Position numbers and translations under genes: made by a program. Under the pieces are notes generated by a model. That model ran no database searches, had not been told where the DNA came from, and was given only the letters and a program-made list of their open reading frames with translations. Positions 16,978 to 25,168 of a stretch of DNA of 60,504 nt are shown one piece after another; the first letter of the stretch is position 1, and each line of letters opens with the position of its first letter. The stretch comes from Elusimicrobiota bacterium (GTDB lineage Bacteria; Elusimicrobiota; Elusimicrobia; JACQPE01): the NCBI GenBank assembly GCA_016180815.1, contig JACPAN010000003.1:78570-139073 (forward strand), written 5' to 3'.

Positions 16978-17719
16978 TGGCCTCTTGGATTTTTTCGGCC
17001 ATGGCCCGGTCGATGAGCATGAAATCCATGTATTGCCCGACCGGCAGGTATTTGGCGATGGGCGTGGCCATGGACTCCAACCAACGAGCTAAGTCGTTTT
17101 CATCGCCCTGAGCCTCTACGCCCAGAACCAGGTGGGGATCACCGCCTTCATAAGTGGCTTGAAAAAGATAAGCGGCGCGCGCGGCCGGCTGGCAATCCAG
17201 GCTTAGGCGCAAAAAACGCTCCAGCTGCGGAGCGACGCCGCCGGGCGGCTCCTCGATATTGACGGAAATTTCTCGCGAGGCTTCGGCCGTGATGGTCCCG
17301 TTGGTTTCTTTGACCGCGGAAAATCCTTGAATCAGCAGTTGAATTTCGGCGCGGGTTAAAAAACCGCGCGGATCGGGCCCGGCCATATTGATGAGAATAA
17401 TCTCGACGCCGGCCTCATCGGCGAGCGCCGCAATTTCACGGCCGGAGGCGGCGATGCAGGTGACCTCTTCTTTCCATTGAATCGCCGCTTCGCGCGAGGT
17501 GAAGACGGCCAGCGCCGCTTGGCCCTGGGAGTTTTTCAAAATTTCAATTTGATGATCCTGGTCTTGGGGATTTTCCGGAGGCGTGCCGGGGACGAACAGG
17601 GAGCTTTTTAGAAAGCTTTGGTAGAGAGCCTGCCGGGTTTTTTTGTTGTCGGATTCGGCCAAATCAGCCAAGGCCTTCTCAAGCGCCGAATTTTTTAACG
17701 GATGAATTTCCCTGCTCAT
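16952..17719 (-). CDS. SseB-family protein
   Basis: 255 residues. The N-terminal half resembles the SseB N-terminal domain (LEKALADLAE, LYQSFLKSSLFVPGTP, ALAVFTSREAAIQW); the C-terminal half resembles the SseB C-terminal domain (RAAYLFQATYEGGDPHLVLGV, YMDFMLIDRAMAEKI). SseB was named for enhanced serine sensitivity in Escherichia coli, but its biochemical role is unclear. Probably cytoplasmic. Its own promoter (TACACT, gap 8) suggests a single-gene unit. It is antisense to the last 26 bases of the ABC ATPase gene. Confidence 0.78.
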   Translation of the reverse strand: MSREIHPLKNSALEKALADLAESDNKKTRQALYQSFLKSSLFVPGTPPENPQDQDHQIEILKNSQGQAALAVFTSREAAIQWKEEVTCIAASGREIAALADEAGVEIILINMAGPDPRGFLTRAEIQLLIQGFSAVKETNGTITAEASREISVNIEEPPGGVAPQLERFLRLSLDCQPAARAAYLFQATYEGGDPHLVLGVEAQGDENDLARWLESMATPIAKYLPVGQYMDFMLIDRAMAEKIQEAINPLWQRA

Positions 17720-17727
17720 GCTTTTAC

Positions 17728-17733
17728 AGTGTA
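17728..17733 (-). promoter_or_regulatory. -10 box TACACT, gap 8 nt to ATG
   Basis: TACACT on the minus strand 8 nt before the ATG at 17719; leaderless-type spacing, no G at -14. Confidence 0.35.
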
Positions 17734-17745
17734 GAGCCTTGAATG

Positions 17746-17781
17746 AAAAAAAGCCATAGCGAATTTGAAAATGAAAATTCG
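17746..17781 (-). terminator. weak terminator after the CPA2 antiporter gene
   Basis: Reading the minus strand after the antiporter stop, a 7-bp AT-rich stem (CGAATTT/AAATTCG, loop of 8) is followed after about 7 nt by a run of T. The stem is weak and the T-run is displaced, so this is tentative. Confidence 0.3.
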
Positions 17782-17783
17782 TT

Positions 17784-19496
17784 CTAAACGGCGGTCGTTT
17801 GAGGATGATCGCAGGAGCGATCTTCGGGGACGTCGGCAGGCGATGATTCTTTGATGAGCTCTAAAATTTTGGAACCGGCCAGTTTCGCCGGAACGAGGGC
17901 ATGGGCCGCCCCTTCGTCCAGCAGCCGTTCGGCTTGGGCATGGTCGTCCGCCGTAGCGATAAAGCGCGCATTGGGAGACAATGCTTTGGTCAAGCGCAGC
18001 AACCGTTCATTAGTCGTTCCTCTGAGGAACGTATCCGAGATGGTGCAACAGACAATGGAGGCTTTCTCAAGATGAAGGTGGCTGAGGGTTTCGGCGTGAG
18101 CCAAGTCGCCGTACACCCATTTGACGCCTTTATGTTCCAACCGTTCTTTCAAGCCCGCATTGTAATCGATGACCAGCATCCGGTTTAAGAGTTGAGGGGA
18201 TTCCTCCTCGATGGTGTCGATTAGAGCTAAGCCTTCCCTGAAGCAGCCCAGCATGACGATATCCCTCTGTGCTTCGGGTGACGGCTGGGCCGGGTCCGTA
18301 CGCCGTTCGCGCAGGCCCAGGGATTCCAGCCACCGGCTCAGGGTTCTGGCCAAGCGGTCGTTATAAGCGATGATATAGGTCGACGCCAAAGAAGCCAGGA
18401 GCATGGCGCCGAGAATCGTGGAAGCGAACGTTTCCCGCACATGACCGAATTCTACGCCTAAGGCCACCATCACCAGGGAGAATTCGCTGATTTGGGCCAA
18501 ATTCAGCGCAGTAACAAGGCCGAGCCTTAAGCCTTTTCCTTGGCGGTAAAGAACCGCGGTCACGCTGATGAGCCGGCTCGCAATGACGAAACCGACGGCC
18601 AACCCTGCCGTCATTAAAAAAGTTCCGTCCGGGCGCGGCATTTTTAGACCCAAGGAGACGAAAAACAGCGTGGTGAAGAAATCCCGGATTCCGGTCAATT
18701 TGGAGCCGACATCCGTTCCATAGGGAAATGTGCCGATGGAAATGCCCGCGATCAAAGCCCCCATTTCTTTGGAAAGCCCGGCGCGCTCGGCCAGCATAGT
18801 CAGGACGAAACACCAGGATGCCGATGTTAAGAGCACCAATTCCGGGTTTTTGGCCGATGCTCGAAACAGGCGGCTCAGGCCATATCGGCTGATCACAAAA
18901 GCTAACGCCACCAGCGCCGCGCCTAAGCCCAGAGAAGCGGCGATGCCGGTTAATTCGGGATTGCTTAAATTCGGCTGGATCGCCATAAAAGCTACGGCAA
19001 AGATGTCTTGAACGATCAGGACGCCGATGGTCAAGCGGCCGGCTGTCGTGTGCGCCTCAAATTTGTCGTGTAGAAGCTTGACGGCGATCATGGTCGAGCT
19101 CATGGCCAGGGCCACCGAGAGATAAAGGAGCTCGAACCCTTCCGGACGAAAACCATAGTCCACCAGGCTGAAAAAGGCGAAGCCCAGGGCCATGCAGCAG
19201 AAAATTTGCGCGGCGCCGAGCGTCAACATGGCGCGGCCCATTTTGGCGATTTCTTTCAAATTGATCTCAAGGCCGATGATAAAGAGGAGGAAAATCAGGC
19301 CGATCTCGGAAATTAATTCGATGGAATCCGGTTCCGTGACCAGGCCCAGGCCCAACTGGGGTCCCAGGATAACGCCGCCTAAAACGTAGCCTAGAATGGC
19401 CGGCTGGCCCAGCAGGCGCAGAATATGCGCCGAACAAGCCGCGAACACGATCGAGAGGCTGATATCCGTCAGCAGGTGCAGGGACCCATGCGTCAC
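17784..19496 (-). CDS. CPA2-family cation:proton antiporter, Kef-type
   Basis: 570 residues. About 12 membrane segments over residues 8-380 form a Na+/H+ exchanger domain (ILGYVLGGVILGPQLGLGLV, LGLIFLLFIIGLEINLKEI), followed by a cytoplasmic TrkA-N-like Rossmann domain (about 410-550; HLHLEKASIVCCTISDTFLR). The usual GxGxxG nucleotide loop is degenerate (LGCFREGLALI). Likely potassium or sodium efflux in exchange for protons. The start is GTG at 19496, because a TATAAT box ends exactly 7 nt before it. Divergent from nadA; the two promoters lie within 57 bases. Confidence 0.88.
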   Translation of the reverse strand: MTHGSLHLLTDISLSIVFAACSAHILRLLGQPAILGYVLGGVILGPQLGLGLVTEPDSIELISEIGLIFLLFIIGLEINLKEIAKMGRAMLTLGAAQIFCCMALGFAFFSLVDYGFRPEGFELLYLSVALAMSSTMIAVKLLHDKFEAHTTAGRLTIGVLIVQDIFAVAFMAIQPNLSNPELTGIAASLGLGAALVALAFVISRYGLSRLFRASAKNPELVLLTSASWCFVLTMLAERAGLSKEMGALIAGISIGTFPYGTDVGSKLTGIRDFFTTLFFVSLGLKMPRPDGTFLMTAGLAVGFVIASRLISVTAVLYRQGKGLRLGLVTALNLAQISEFSLVMVALGVEFGHVRETFASTILGAMLLASLASTYIIAYNDRLARTLSRWLESLGLRERRTDPAQPSPEAQRDIVMLGCFREGLALIDTIEEESPQLLNRMLVIDYNAGLKERLEHKGVKWVYGDLAHAETLSHLHLEKASIVCCTISDTFLRGTTNERLLRLTKALSPNARFIATADDHAQAERLLDEGAAHALVPAKLAGSKILELIKESSPADVPEDRSCDHPQTTAV

Positions 19497-19503
19497 GAGG
19501 AGT

Positions 19504-19509
19504 ATTATA
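19504..19509 (-). promoter_or_regulatory. -10 box TATAAT, gap 7 nt to GTG
   Basis: Perfect TATAAT preceded by a run of G on the minus strand; 7 nt to the GTG at 19496. No -35 at 16-18 nt. Leaderless with a GTG start is predicted. Confidence 0.6.
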
Positions 19510-19539
19510 CCCCCGGGTAGGACGATCGGTGATTGGTGG

Positions 19540-19545
19540 TAAAAT
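19540..19545 (+). promoter_or_regulatory. extended -10 TGGTAAAAT for nadA
   Basis: TAAAAT at 19540-19545 with TGG before it (extended -10). It lies 4 nt before the ATG at 19550 and 7 nt before the ATG at 19553, favouring the latter as leaderless start. Confidence 0.55.
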
Positions 19546-19552
19546 AAAAATG

Positions 19553-20590
19553 ATGAGTGAGAAAACCCTGTTACCGACGAAGAAAGAGATCGACGACGAG
19601 GCCGCGCGCCTTGAGGCCAAGGGCCTGCTTCAATTGGGCGGGCATACCGAAGAAACGCTGCTCTTGACCGCGGAAAAAACCTGGCGCATCAATCGTCTCA
19701 AAGCGCAAAACAATGCGGTGATCCCGGCGCATGTGTATCAGCGGGCCGAGATTCTTTTGGGGATCGCCGACTTTACCGGAGACTCCTATCGTTTGGCCAA
19801 GCTTTGCACCGAGGTCAAGGCCGAGCGCATTGTTTTTTGCGGGGTTCGTTTTATGGCGGAAACAGCCAAGATTTTAAACCCGGAGAAAACCGTTATCCTT
19901 CCCGCGCTTGAAGCCGGTTGTTCGCTGGCGGAGAGCATCACCGGCGAGGATGTCCGAAAACTCAAGGCCCGCCACCCCGGCGTTCCGGCGGTCTGTTATA
20001 TCAACACCACGGCCGACGTCAAAGCCGAATGCGACGCCGTGGTTACCAGCGCCAATGCGCGCACAATTTTGGAAAAGCTTTACCGGCAGCACCCGAAGCT
20101 GATTTTTTTGCCGGATGAGCTGATGGGCAAGAATTTAGCCCGCGATTTAAACAAGAAATTGGGCGAGGAAATGATTATTTGGAAGGGAACCTGCATCGTT
20201 CACGAGGATTTTGACGCCTCATGGGTCCAGCGTTACCGTCAAGAATACCCGGGGGTTAAAATTTTGGCGCATACCGAGTGCAGCCCAAGTTTGGTTGAAA
20301 TCGTGGATTTTGCCGGGGGCACCGGCGACATGATGAAGTACGTCAAGAATACAGACGCCTCCTACTATATGCTGGTTACCGAATGCGGGTTAGGCGACTT
20401 GGCCCGGACCGAATTTCCCGGTAAAAAATTTGTGCCGATGTGCCGGCTATGCCCTTACATGAAATCCGTGGATTTGGATCATGTGGAACAAGCATTGCGC
20501 AATCCCGGACCCGATCATATCATCGAAGTTTCCGAAGGCATTCGCGTCAAGGCCAAAAAAGCCATCGACGCGATGTTCGCGCTGGCTTAA
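19553..20590 (+). CDS. nadA: quinolinate synthase A
   Basis: 345 residues. 4Fe-4S enzyme condensing iminoaspartate with dihydroxyacetone phosphate to quinolinate in NAD synthesis. Cluster cysteines are visible in IVFCGVRFMAETAKIL, HTECSPSLVEIVDF and CRLCPYMKSV; substrate-binding segments include PAHVYQRAEI and YINTTADVKAECDAVVTSAN. The upstream extension to 19529 is rejected because it contains the -10 box. nadB and nadC are not nearby. The stop overlaps the convergent cupin gene by 4 bases. Confidence 0.95.
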   Translation: MSEKTLLPTKKEIDDEAARLEAKGLLQLGGHTEETLLLTAEKTWRINRLKAQNNAVIPAHVYQRAEILLGIADFTGDSYRLAKLCTEVKAERIVFCGVRFMAETAKILNPEKTVILPALEAGCSLAESITGEDVRKLKARHPGVPAVCYINTTADVKAECDAVVTSANARTILEKLYRQHPKLIFLPDELMGKNLARDLNKKLGEEMIIWKGTCIVHEDFDASWVQRYRQEYPGVKILAHTECSPSLVEIVDFAGGTGDMMKYVKNTDASYYMLVTECGLGDLARTEFPGKKFVPMCRLCPYMKSVDLDHVEQALRNPGPDHIIEVSEGIRVKAKKAIDAMFALA

Positions 20591-20907
20591 GACGCTTTTC
20601 CCGCCGGCGTCACCACGTAAACATAATCGAGCCGCTCCCGCCCGTTGTTTTTGACATTGTGCCAGGTGCCGGGGGGAATATAGCAGATGATTTGCCGGCT
20701 GACGGCCAGAGGTTTTTGCCCATCGATTTCAACCACGCCGGCGCCGGAGCGGACAATAATCATTTCTTCGCGCTCGCCGGTCGAATGCCGTCCTGATTCC
20801 TCGCCGACGGCAAGCACCACGTGCCCTGATTTCATGCCTGCGGTTTCCGGCGGCCCGGACAGCAGGCGTTCTTGGCGCTCGGTCAGCTCGATGAGTTTGG
20901 GTTTCAT
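20587..20907 (-). CDS. cupin-domain protein
   Basis: 106 residues, a single small cupin barrel: SGHVVLAVGEESGRHSTGER, EEMIIVRSGAGVVEIDG, ICYIPPGTWHNVKNNG. Several metal-ligand positions are present (H in GRHS, EE, H in TWHNV). No enzyme function can be assigned. It is divergent from thrC and convergent with nadA. A GATAAT box lies 15 nt before the ATG and a GGAG sequence about 11 nt before it. Confidence 0.82.
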   Translation of the reverse strand: MKPKLIELTERQERLLSGPPETAGMKSGHVVLAVGEESGRHSTGEREEMIIVRSGAGVVEIDGQKPLAVSRQIICYIPPGTWHNVKNNGRERLDYVYVVTPAGKAS

Positions 20908-20950
20908 AGCTTAAGGGCTCCTATTATCCTTAAATAAGGCCGGTTGAGCC

Positions 20951-22006
20951 ATGGGCATTATTGATCGTTATCGGGAGCACCTTCCAGTCACCGGGAAAAC
21001 TCCGGTTATCTCCTTAAACGAAGGCGGCACTCCCCTGGTTGCCGTCGATCGGCTGGGGCAAAAATTAAATTTGCCCAAAGAGAGCCTCTACTGCAAGGTT
21101 GAAGGGGCGAATCCTACCGGTTCCTTTAAGGATCGGGGCATGACGTTGGCGATTTCAAAGGCTGTTGAGGAAGGGGCCAAAGCGGTTGTCTGCGCCTCAA
21201 CCGGAAATACCGCGGCTTCGGCCGCCGCTTATGCGGCGCGCGCCGGATTGCCCTGTTTTGTTTTTTTGCCCAAGGGGCATGTGGCCGCGGGCAAGCTATC
21301 CCAAGCGGTCATCCACGGGGCCAAAGTGATCGAGGTTAAGGGTAATTTCGATCAATGTTTAAAATTAGTTCGCGAGGCTGCGGTTCGATTCAATCTTACG
21401 ATCGTCAACTCAACCAATCCTTATCGCTTGGAAGGCCAAAAAACCGCGGCTTTTGAGATTTGCTCGGCATTGGGTCGCGCCCCGGATTATCAATTCATGC
21501 CCGTCGGCAATGCCGGCAATATCACGGCTTATTGGCGGGGGTATAAAGAATATTTGCGCAATCAACAATTGCCCAGGATGATGGGATTTCAGGCCAAGGG
21601 CGCGGCGCCTATTGTCCTGGGCAAGCCCGTTAAGAACCCGGCAACAGTGGCGACGGCCATTAGAATCGGCCATCCGGCATCATGGAAAGGCGCGCTGGCG
21701 GCCCGGGATGAGTCCGGCGGCGCCATCGACACGGTGACGGACAAGGAAATATTGGAGGCGTACCGGTTGCTGGCTCAAACCGAGGGCGTTTTTTGCGAGC
21801 CGTCTTCGGCGGCCGGGGTCGCCGGGTTGATTAAATACGCTAAAAATCGCCGTCTAAAAATCGAATCCGGAATGAAAATCGTCTGCATTTTAACCGGCCA
21901 CGGTTTGAAAGACCCGGACAGCCCGTTTCGCTTTAAGAGCAAATCGATGACGGTCAAGCCGGACATGAAATCCGTGGAGGCCGCGCTTAAGCGTATCCTG
22001 CGATGA
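20951..22006 (+). CDS. thrC: threonine synthase
   Basis: 351 residues, the shorter form of this PLP enzyme, converting O-phosphohomoserine to threonine. The PLP lysine is in NPTGSFKDRGMTLAISKA; the phosphate-binding loop is MPVGNAGNITAYWRG; other motifs are STGNTAASAAAYAARAG and EPSSAAGVAGLIKYA. It overlaps thrB by 4 bases, so the two are co-translated. hom is encoded separately at 37781-38809. No attenuator-like leader was seen in the 43 bases upstream. Confidence 0.95.
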   Translation: MGIIDRYREHLPVTGKTPVISLNEGGTPLVAVDRLGQKLNLPKESLYCKVEGANPTGSFKDRGMTLAISKAVEEGAKAVVCASTGNTAASAAAYAARAGLPCFVFLPKGHVAAGKLSQAVIHGAKVIEVKGNFDQCLKLVREAAVRFNLTIVNSTNPYRLEGQKTAAFEICSALGRAPDYQFMPVGNAGNITAYWRGYKEYLRNQQLPRMMGFQAKGAAPIVLGKPVKNPATVATAIRIGHPASWKGALAARDESGGAIDTVTDKEILEAYRLLAQTEGVFCEPSSAAGVAGLIKYAKNRRLKIESGMKIVCILTGHGLKDPDSPFRFKSKSMTVKPDMKSVEAALKRILR

Positions 22007-22881
22007 AAAAAGTCTGGATCCGCGTTCCCGGCTCATCAGGCAATTTAGGCTCCGGTTTCGATGTGGCGGCCGCGGCCTTGGGCGTTTATCTGGAATTGGA
22101 GCTTGAGGTCGTGCCTAAGGCGCAGGGCATGCCTTATCAGCCCAAAAATTTAATTGTTCGGACGGCTTGGCCGCTTTTGCAAAAAGCTTTTCCTAAAAAT
22201 GGTTTTCGTTTTCGTTCAAAAGACGGCATCCCCATGGGCAAGGGGCTGGGCTCCTCGGCCGCGGCGCGCTTGGCGGCCTTGGTTGCGGCGCGTCTCTTGA
22301 CGAAACGCGAGGACCATGATGAAGAAACGTTAACGCAAGCAGCCCGCCTTGAGGGGCATCCTGATAATGCCGCAGCCTCGCTTTACGGCGGATTCTGCTT
22401 GTCTTGGTTTGCCGGCGGCAAAGTTCAGGCTTATTCCCGAAAAATGCCCCGTGAATTGGCCGCCGTGATTTGCATCCCCTCTTTTAATCTACCCACGGAA
22501 AAAGCCCGGCGCATTTTGCCTAAAAGCGTTCCCAGGCAGGACGCGGTTTTTAATTTAGGGAGGCTGGCTTCTCTCTTTTGCGCGTTGGAAACTAAACAAT
22601 TCGGCCAGCTTAAATCAGCTCTGGAAGACCGGCTGCATCAGCCCTATCGCGCCCGTTTGATTCCCGGTTTAAATCAGGTGATCGAATCCGCGCTTAAAAG
22701 CGGAGCGCTGGGCGCTTGTTTATCGGGAGCCGGCCCTTCTGTTTTGGCTGTCGTGGATCAACGAAAAGACCCCGGCGCCATCGGCGAAGCCATGGAACGC
22801 GCTTTCGCCGGACGCCGAATCCAAAGCCGGGCCCAGGTTTATTTATTTGACAACAAGGGATTTAAATCGGAAAGAAACTAG
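22003..22881 (+). CDS. thrB: homoserine kinase
   Basis: 292 residues. GHMP kinase phosphorylating homoserine, the step before thrC. The N-terminus IRVPGSSGNLGSGFDVAAAA and the ATP loop GIPMGKGLGSSAAARLAAL are diagnostic, with EGHPDNAAASLYGGFCLSW and the C-terminal GACLSGAGPSVLAVV. Translationally coupled to thrC (ATGA-type overlap). It converges on the unknown membrane protein gene at 22888 with a 6-base gap and no visible terminator. Confidence 0.94.
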   Translation: MKKVWIRVPGSSGNLGSGFDVAAAALGVYLELELEVVPKAQGMPYQPKNLIVRTAWPLLQKAFPKNGFRFRSKDGIPMGKGLGSSAAARLAALVAARLLTKREDHDEETLTQAARLEGHPDNAAASLYGGFCLSWFAGGKVQAYSRKMPRELAAVICIPSFNLPTEKARRILPKSVPRQDAVFNLGRLASLFCALETKQFGQLKSALEDRLHQPYRARLIPGLNQVIESALKSGALGACLSGAGPSVLAVVDQRKDPGAIGEAMERAFAGRRIQSRAQVYLFDNKGFKSERN

Positions 22882-22887
22882 GCGGGG

Positions 22888-23559
22888 TTATTCTCGCCAA
22901 CGTTCTACGAGTATAGCGCCGAATAGGCCCAATACGGATGAGGTCCAGAAATAAACATTGTAATCGATCAACCCGGCTTTAAAAATCAATCCTGTGGCGA
23001 TGCCTCCGGCAATCCCGGCCGCAAGGCTTGATAACCCCAAGCGTTCTTGCCGTTGCCGACTTTGGTCAAGAAGGTTGAAAGTTAGGGCTCCGGCAAAGCC
23101 GCTGATCGCCCCGGAAACGCCCGTTCTTTTGAGCATGCCCCGCCTTCCCATTGCTATTGTGTACGAGGTGGCCATCATGGCCGTCATCATCGCCGCGCCT
23201 ACGGATTCGTTAAGAATGGGGTTCTTTTTTGGAATGCCGGTCATTTTTACAAGCTTGATATTCATGGGCGTTATATTTGGGGCCGTATTTTCCATCAGGC
23301 TAGTAACCGGCAACGGAGTGAGAATTGTTGGTGATGCCGCTGATGCGGGATTAGCCGCGTGATTGTTCATATTGTTTTTTACGGCAGAGCGTCCGTCCAT
23401 CCGGCGTTGAAGCGAATATTCAATCGGCAGCGCCTCCCTGGCGGACGCGGCCGTTGAATCAACGGGAGTGAGCGATAAGAAAATAACGGCCGTCAAAGCT
23501 GATGGAATCAGCCGATTGTGGTTTAAAGCCGGTTTTTTGGCTTTGTTATTTTTCCGCAT
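22888..23559 (-). CDS. unknown membrane protein
   Basis: 223 residues. A signal/anchor segment (SALTAVIFLSLTPVDSTAASA), a low-complexity Asn/Pro/Ala/Thr middle (residues 60-110), then four or so hydrophobic segments with Gly-zipper character (GVSGAISGFAGALTFNLL, SSLAAGIAGGIATGLIFKAG, TSSVLGLFGAILVE). No family recognised. It follows a second unknown protein by 2 bases and the pair is divergent from an HTH regulator, which may control them. Confidence 0.6.
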   Translation of the reverse strand: MRKNNKAKKPALNHNRLIPSALTAVIFLSLTPVDSTAASAREALPIEYSLQRRMDGRSAVKNNMNNHAANPASAASPTILTPLPVTSLMENTAPNITPMNIKLVKMTGIPKKNPILNESVGAAMMTAMMATSYTIAMGRRGMLKRTGVSGAISGFAGALTFNLLDQSRQRQERLGLSSLAAGIAGGIATGLIFKAGLIDYNVYFWTSSVLGLFGAILVERWRE

Positions 23560-23561
23560 CT

Positions 23562-24128
23562 TTAGGAGTTGGGAAGCAGTTCTTCTTCAACGGACAAGAT
23601 ATCTTCCTCGATCTTGTTGAGTTGTTTTTCGTGAGACCTGACAACGAATCTTTGATATTCAACTTCTTGTTTAGCGGAGTGTTTGGCTTGGTTGATCAAT
23701 CGGGCTGAAGCAAAAGAAGCCGCCGAAAGGACTCCCAGAATAGAAGCGGCTATCCACCATCCTGGAACCATTGAAAGCAGCGAGAGTCCGGCCAACAGCC
23801 AACCCATCGCATCCGTGCCAATCTCGGGACCAATTAGTTTTCTAGATTTTTCATCAGCCCTCTCCACGTTGCGCTGGGCCCGGTTCTTAAGTTCTGTGGT
23901 TTCCAGCTTCATTTCGTAAAGTTCATGCAGCCGCCTGAGTTTGGCGATGCGTTCCTCGCGGCGGTTGCTCACGGGTACGGGTCCGGCCTGCCGGCCTTGT
24001 CCGGCGCCGCCGTCCATGATTTGTTCCAACTGCTGCCTTTGCTTTAAAGTTTCATTTTCTTGAGCCTGGATATCGATGGGCACGAAATAAATTAACGCAA
24101 TTGCGGCGGGTATGATTCTCGCTTTCAT
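23562..24128 (-). CDS. unknown secreted coiled-coil/membrane protein
   Basis: 188 residues. Signal peptide (IIPAAIALIYFVPIDIQA), a Gln/Glu-rich helix, a charged coiled coil (RIAKLRRLHELYEMKLETTE), a hydrophobic hairpin (WLLAGLSLLSMVPGWWIAAS...), and a C-terminal coiled coil. Not recognised. A strong AGGAGG Shine-Dalgarno 8 nt before the ATG contrasts with the leaderless genes around it. It is the first gene of a two-gene unit with 22888-23559. Confidence 0.65.
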   Translation of the reverse strand: MKARIIPAAIALIYFVPIDIQAQENETLKQRQQLEQIMDGGAGQGRQAGPVPVSNRREERIAKLRRLHELYEMKLETTELKNRAQRNVERADEKSRKLIGPEIGTDAMGWLLAGLSLLSMVPGWWIAASILGVLSAASFASARLINQAKHSAKQEVEYQRFVVRSHEKQLNKIEEDILSVEEELLPNS

Positions 24129-24215
24129 GGCAGGGGCCTCCTTTATTCATTACTAACCCAATCAAGATAACACCCGCTGTTCCCGGTGAATAGAGTCTTC
24201 TGGGGCCTGGAAGGG

Positions 24216-24228
24216 GGGACTAAGTCCC
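24216..24228. repeat. palindrome GGGACTAAGTCCC
   Basis: A 13-base palindrome (6-bp arms, central A) in the divergent region upstream of the HTH gene; closely related to the palindrome at 1121-1132. Confidence 0.45.
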
Positions 24229-24254
24229 ACGCAATTAGACTGATATTTTTTCAG

Positions 24255-24281
24255 CTATAGTTCAATCAAATTGAACTATAG
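24255..24281. promoter_or_regulatory. 12-bp inverted repeat, probable operator
   Basis: CTATAGTTCAAT, a 3-base spacer CAA, and ATTGAACTATAG form a perfect 27-base palindrome. It covers the -35 position (TTCAAT, 24261-24266, 17 bp from the -10) and most of the spacer of the promoter at 24284-24289. This is a classic repressor position, most simply autoregulation by the adjacent HTH protein. Confidence 0.75.
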
Positions 24282-24283
24282 GC

Positions 24284-24289
24284 TATAAT
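24284..24289 (+). promoter_or_regulatory. -10 box TATAAT, gap 9 nt to ATG
   Basis: Perfect TATAAT with G at -14, 17 bp from a TTCAAT -35-like element; ends 9 nt before the ATG at 24299. Confidence 0.65.
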
Positions 24290-24298
24290 GAAGACAAC

Positions 24299-25168
24299 AT
24301 GCCTTATGAATTCGGTCCGGTTCTAAGGAAACTGCGCGAAGGGGCGGGGTATTCCTCAGCCTATGCGTTTTACCACACTAACGGCGGACGCCGGCTTTTC
24401 GGCGTCAATTACAACCAGTATTTGAATATCGAGCAGGGGCGTTCCTTGCCGCGCGCGCCCGTGGTCACGGCCGTAGCGACCATACTGCGATTGCGCCATA
24501 CCGAAGGGGCTTTAGGGAGGCTGATGTCGGCCTATCTTCGCTCTCTTTTCGGGGGCGAAGGGTTTCGCAGCGTATTGGCGCCTTTGCTGAAGCCTCCGGT
24601 TGAATCCCGCAGCGCGCATCCTCTGGGCAAAGCCATTGCAAAGGCCAGAGCCGGGCGGCAATTGGTCCTGGGCCCAAATCAAGCGCAAATCATCGAGCGC
24701 TCGGCGTCGCATTATTGGGCGCTTCAGATTTTTAGCGAGGACATGGGTTCTTGGACCGTACAGTATTTGGCCGCACTTTTGGGATTCTCCCAGGCGGTTA
24801 TCGTGAAAGTTTTGAACGATTTTTACCGATGGGGATTGATCAAAAAAGAAAAAGATGGACGCTATACGAGCGCAATGGGGGACAAAATCGTTGTTCATCC
24901 GGTCCGTTACGACGCAAAAAATCCCTTTGTCTCCAAGCCTAATCAAAGCCTCGGGAAACATTGGGATGAGATGCAACGGCGTAAAGGCGGTAGAGAGATT
25001 TTTCGCCGCGTCATGACCATGCGCGCCGCCGAATCCGAACTGATCCAATATATCCCTTATCTGGCGCAGGCGACATTAGGGAGCGAAATTTATGCGGTGA
25101 AAGAACCCAAGCCAGATTCCGCTTTTTATGTCGTGGAGTCGAGGATCAGAAGGATTTTTCGGTTTTAG
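24299..25168 (+). CDS. HTH transcriptional regulator, TIGR02147/DUF4423-like
   Basis: 289 residues. The N-terminal 60 residues look like an XRE-type helix-turn-helix (LRKLREGAGYSSAYAFYH, YNQYLNIEQGRSLPRAPVV). Residues 150-190 form a second, winged-helix-like unit (LAALLGFSQAVIVKVLNDFY, GLIKKEKDGRYTSA). This two-HTH layout resembles the TIGR02147/DUF4423 regulators known from Fibrobacter and Bdellovibrio; that link is by architecture and moderate. The gene has a leaderless-type start and a 27-base palindrome over its promoter, consistent with autorepression. Its 3' end overlaps the convergent sugar dehydrogenase gene by 4 bases. Confidence 0.75.
   Translation: MPYEFGPVLRKLREGAGYSSAYAFYHTNGGRRLFGVNYNQYLNIEQGRSLPRAPVVTAVATILRLRHTEGALGRLMSAYLRSLFGGEGFRSVLAPLLKPPVESRSAHPLGKAIAKARAGRQLVLGPNQAQIIERSASHYWALQIFSEDMGSWTVQYLAALLGFSQAVIVKVLNDFYRWGLIKKEKDGRYTSAMGDKIVVHPVRYDAKNPFVSKPNQSLGKHWDEMQRRKGGREIFRRVMTMRAAESELIQYIPYLAQATLGSEIYAVKEPKPDSAFYVVESRIRRIFRF

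Noticed and set aside
20908-20950. Possible threonine attenuator or T-box upstream of thrC
   Set aside because: Only 43 bases, no leader peptide rich in Thr/Ile and no T-box sequence.
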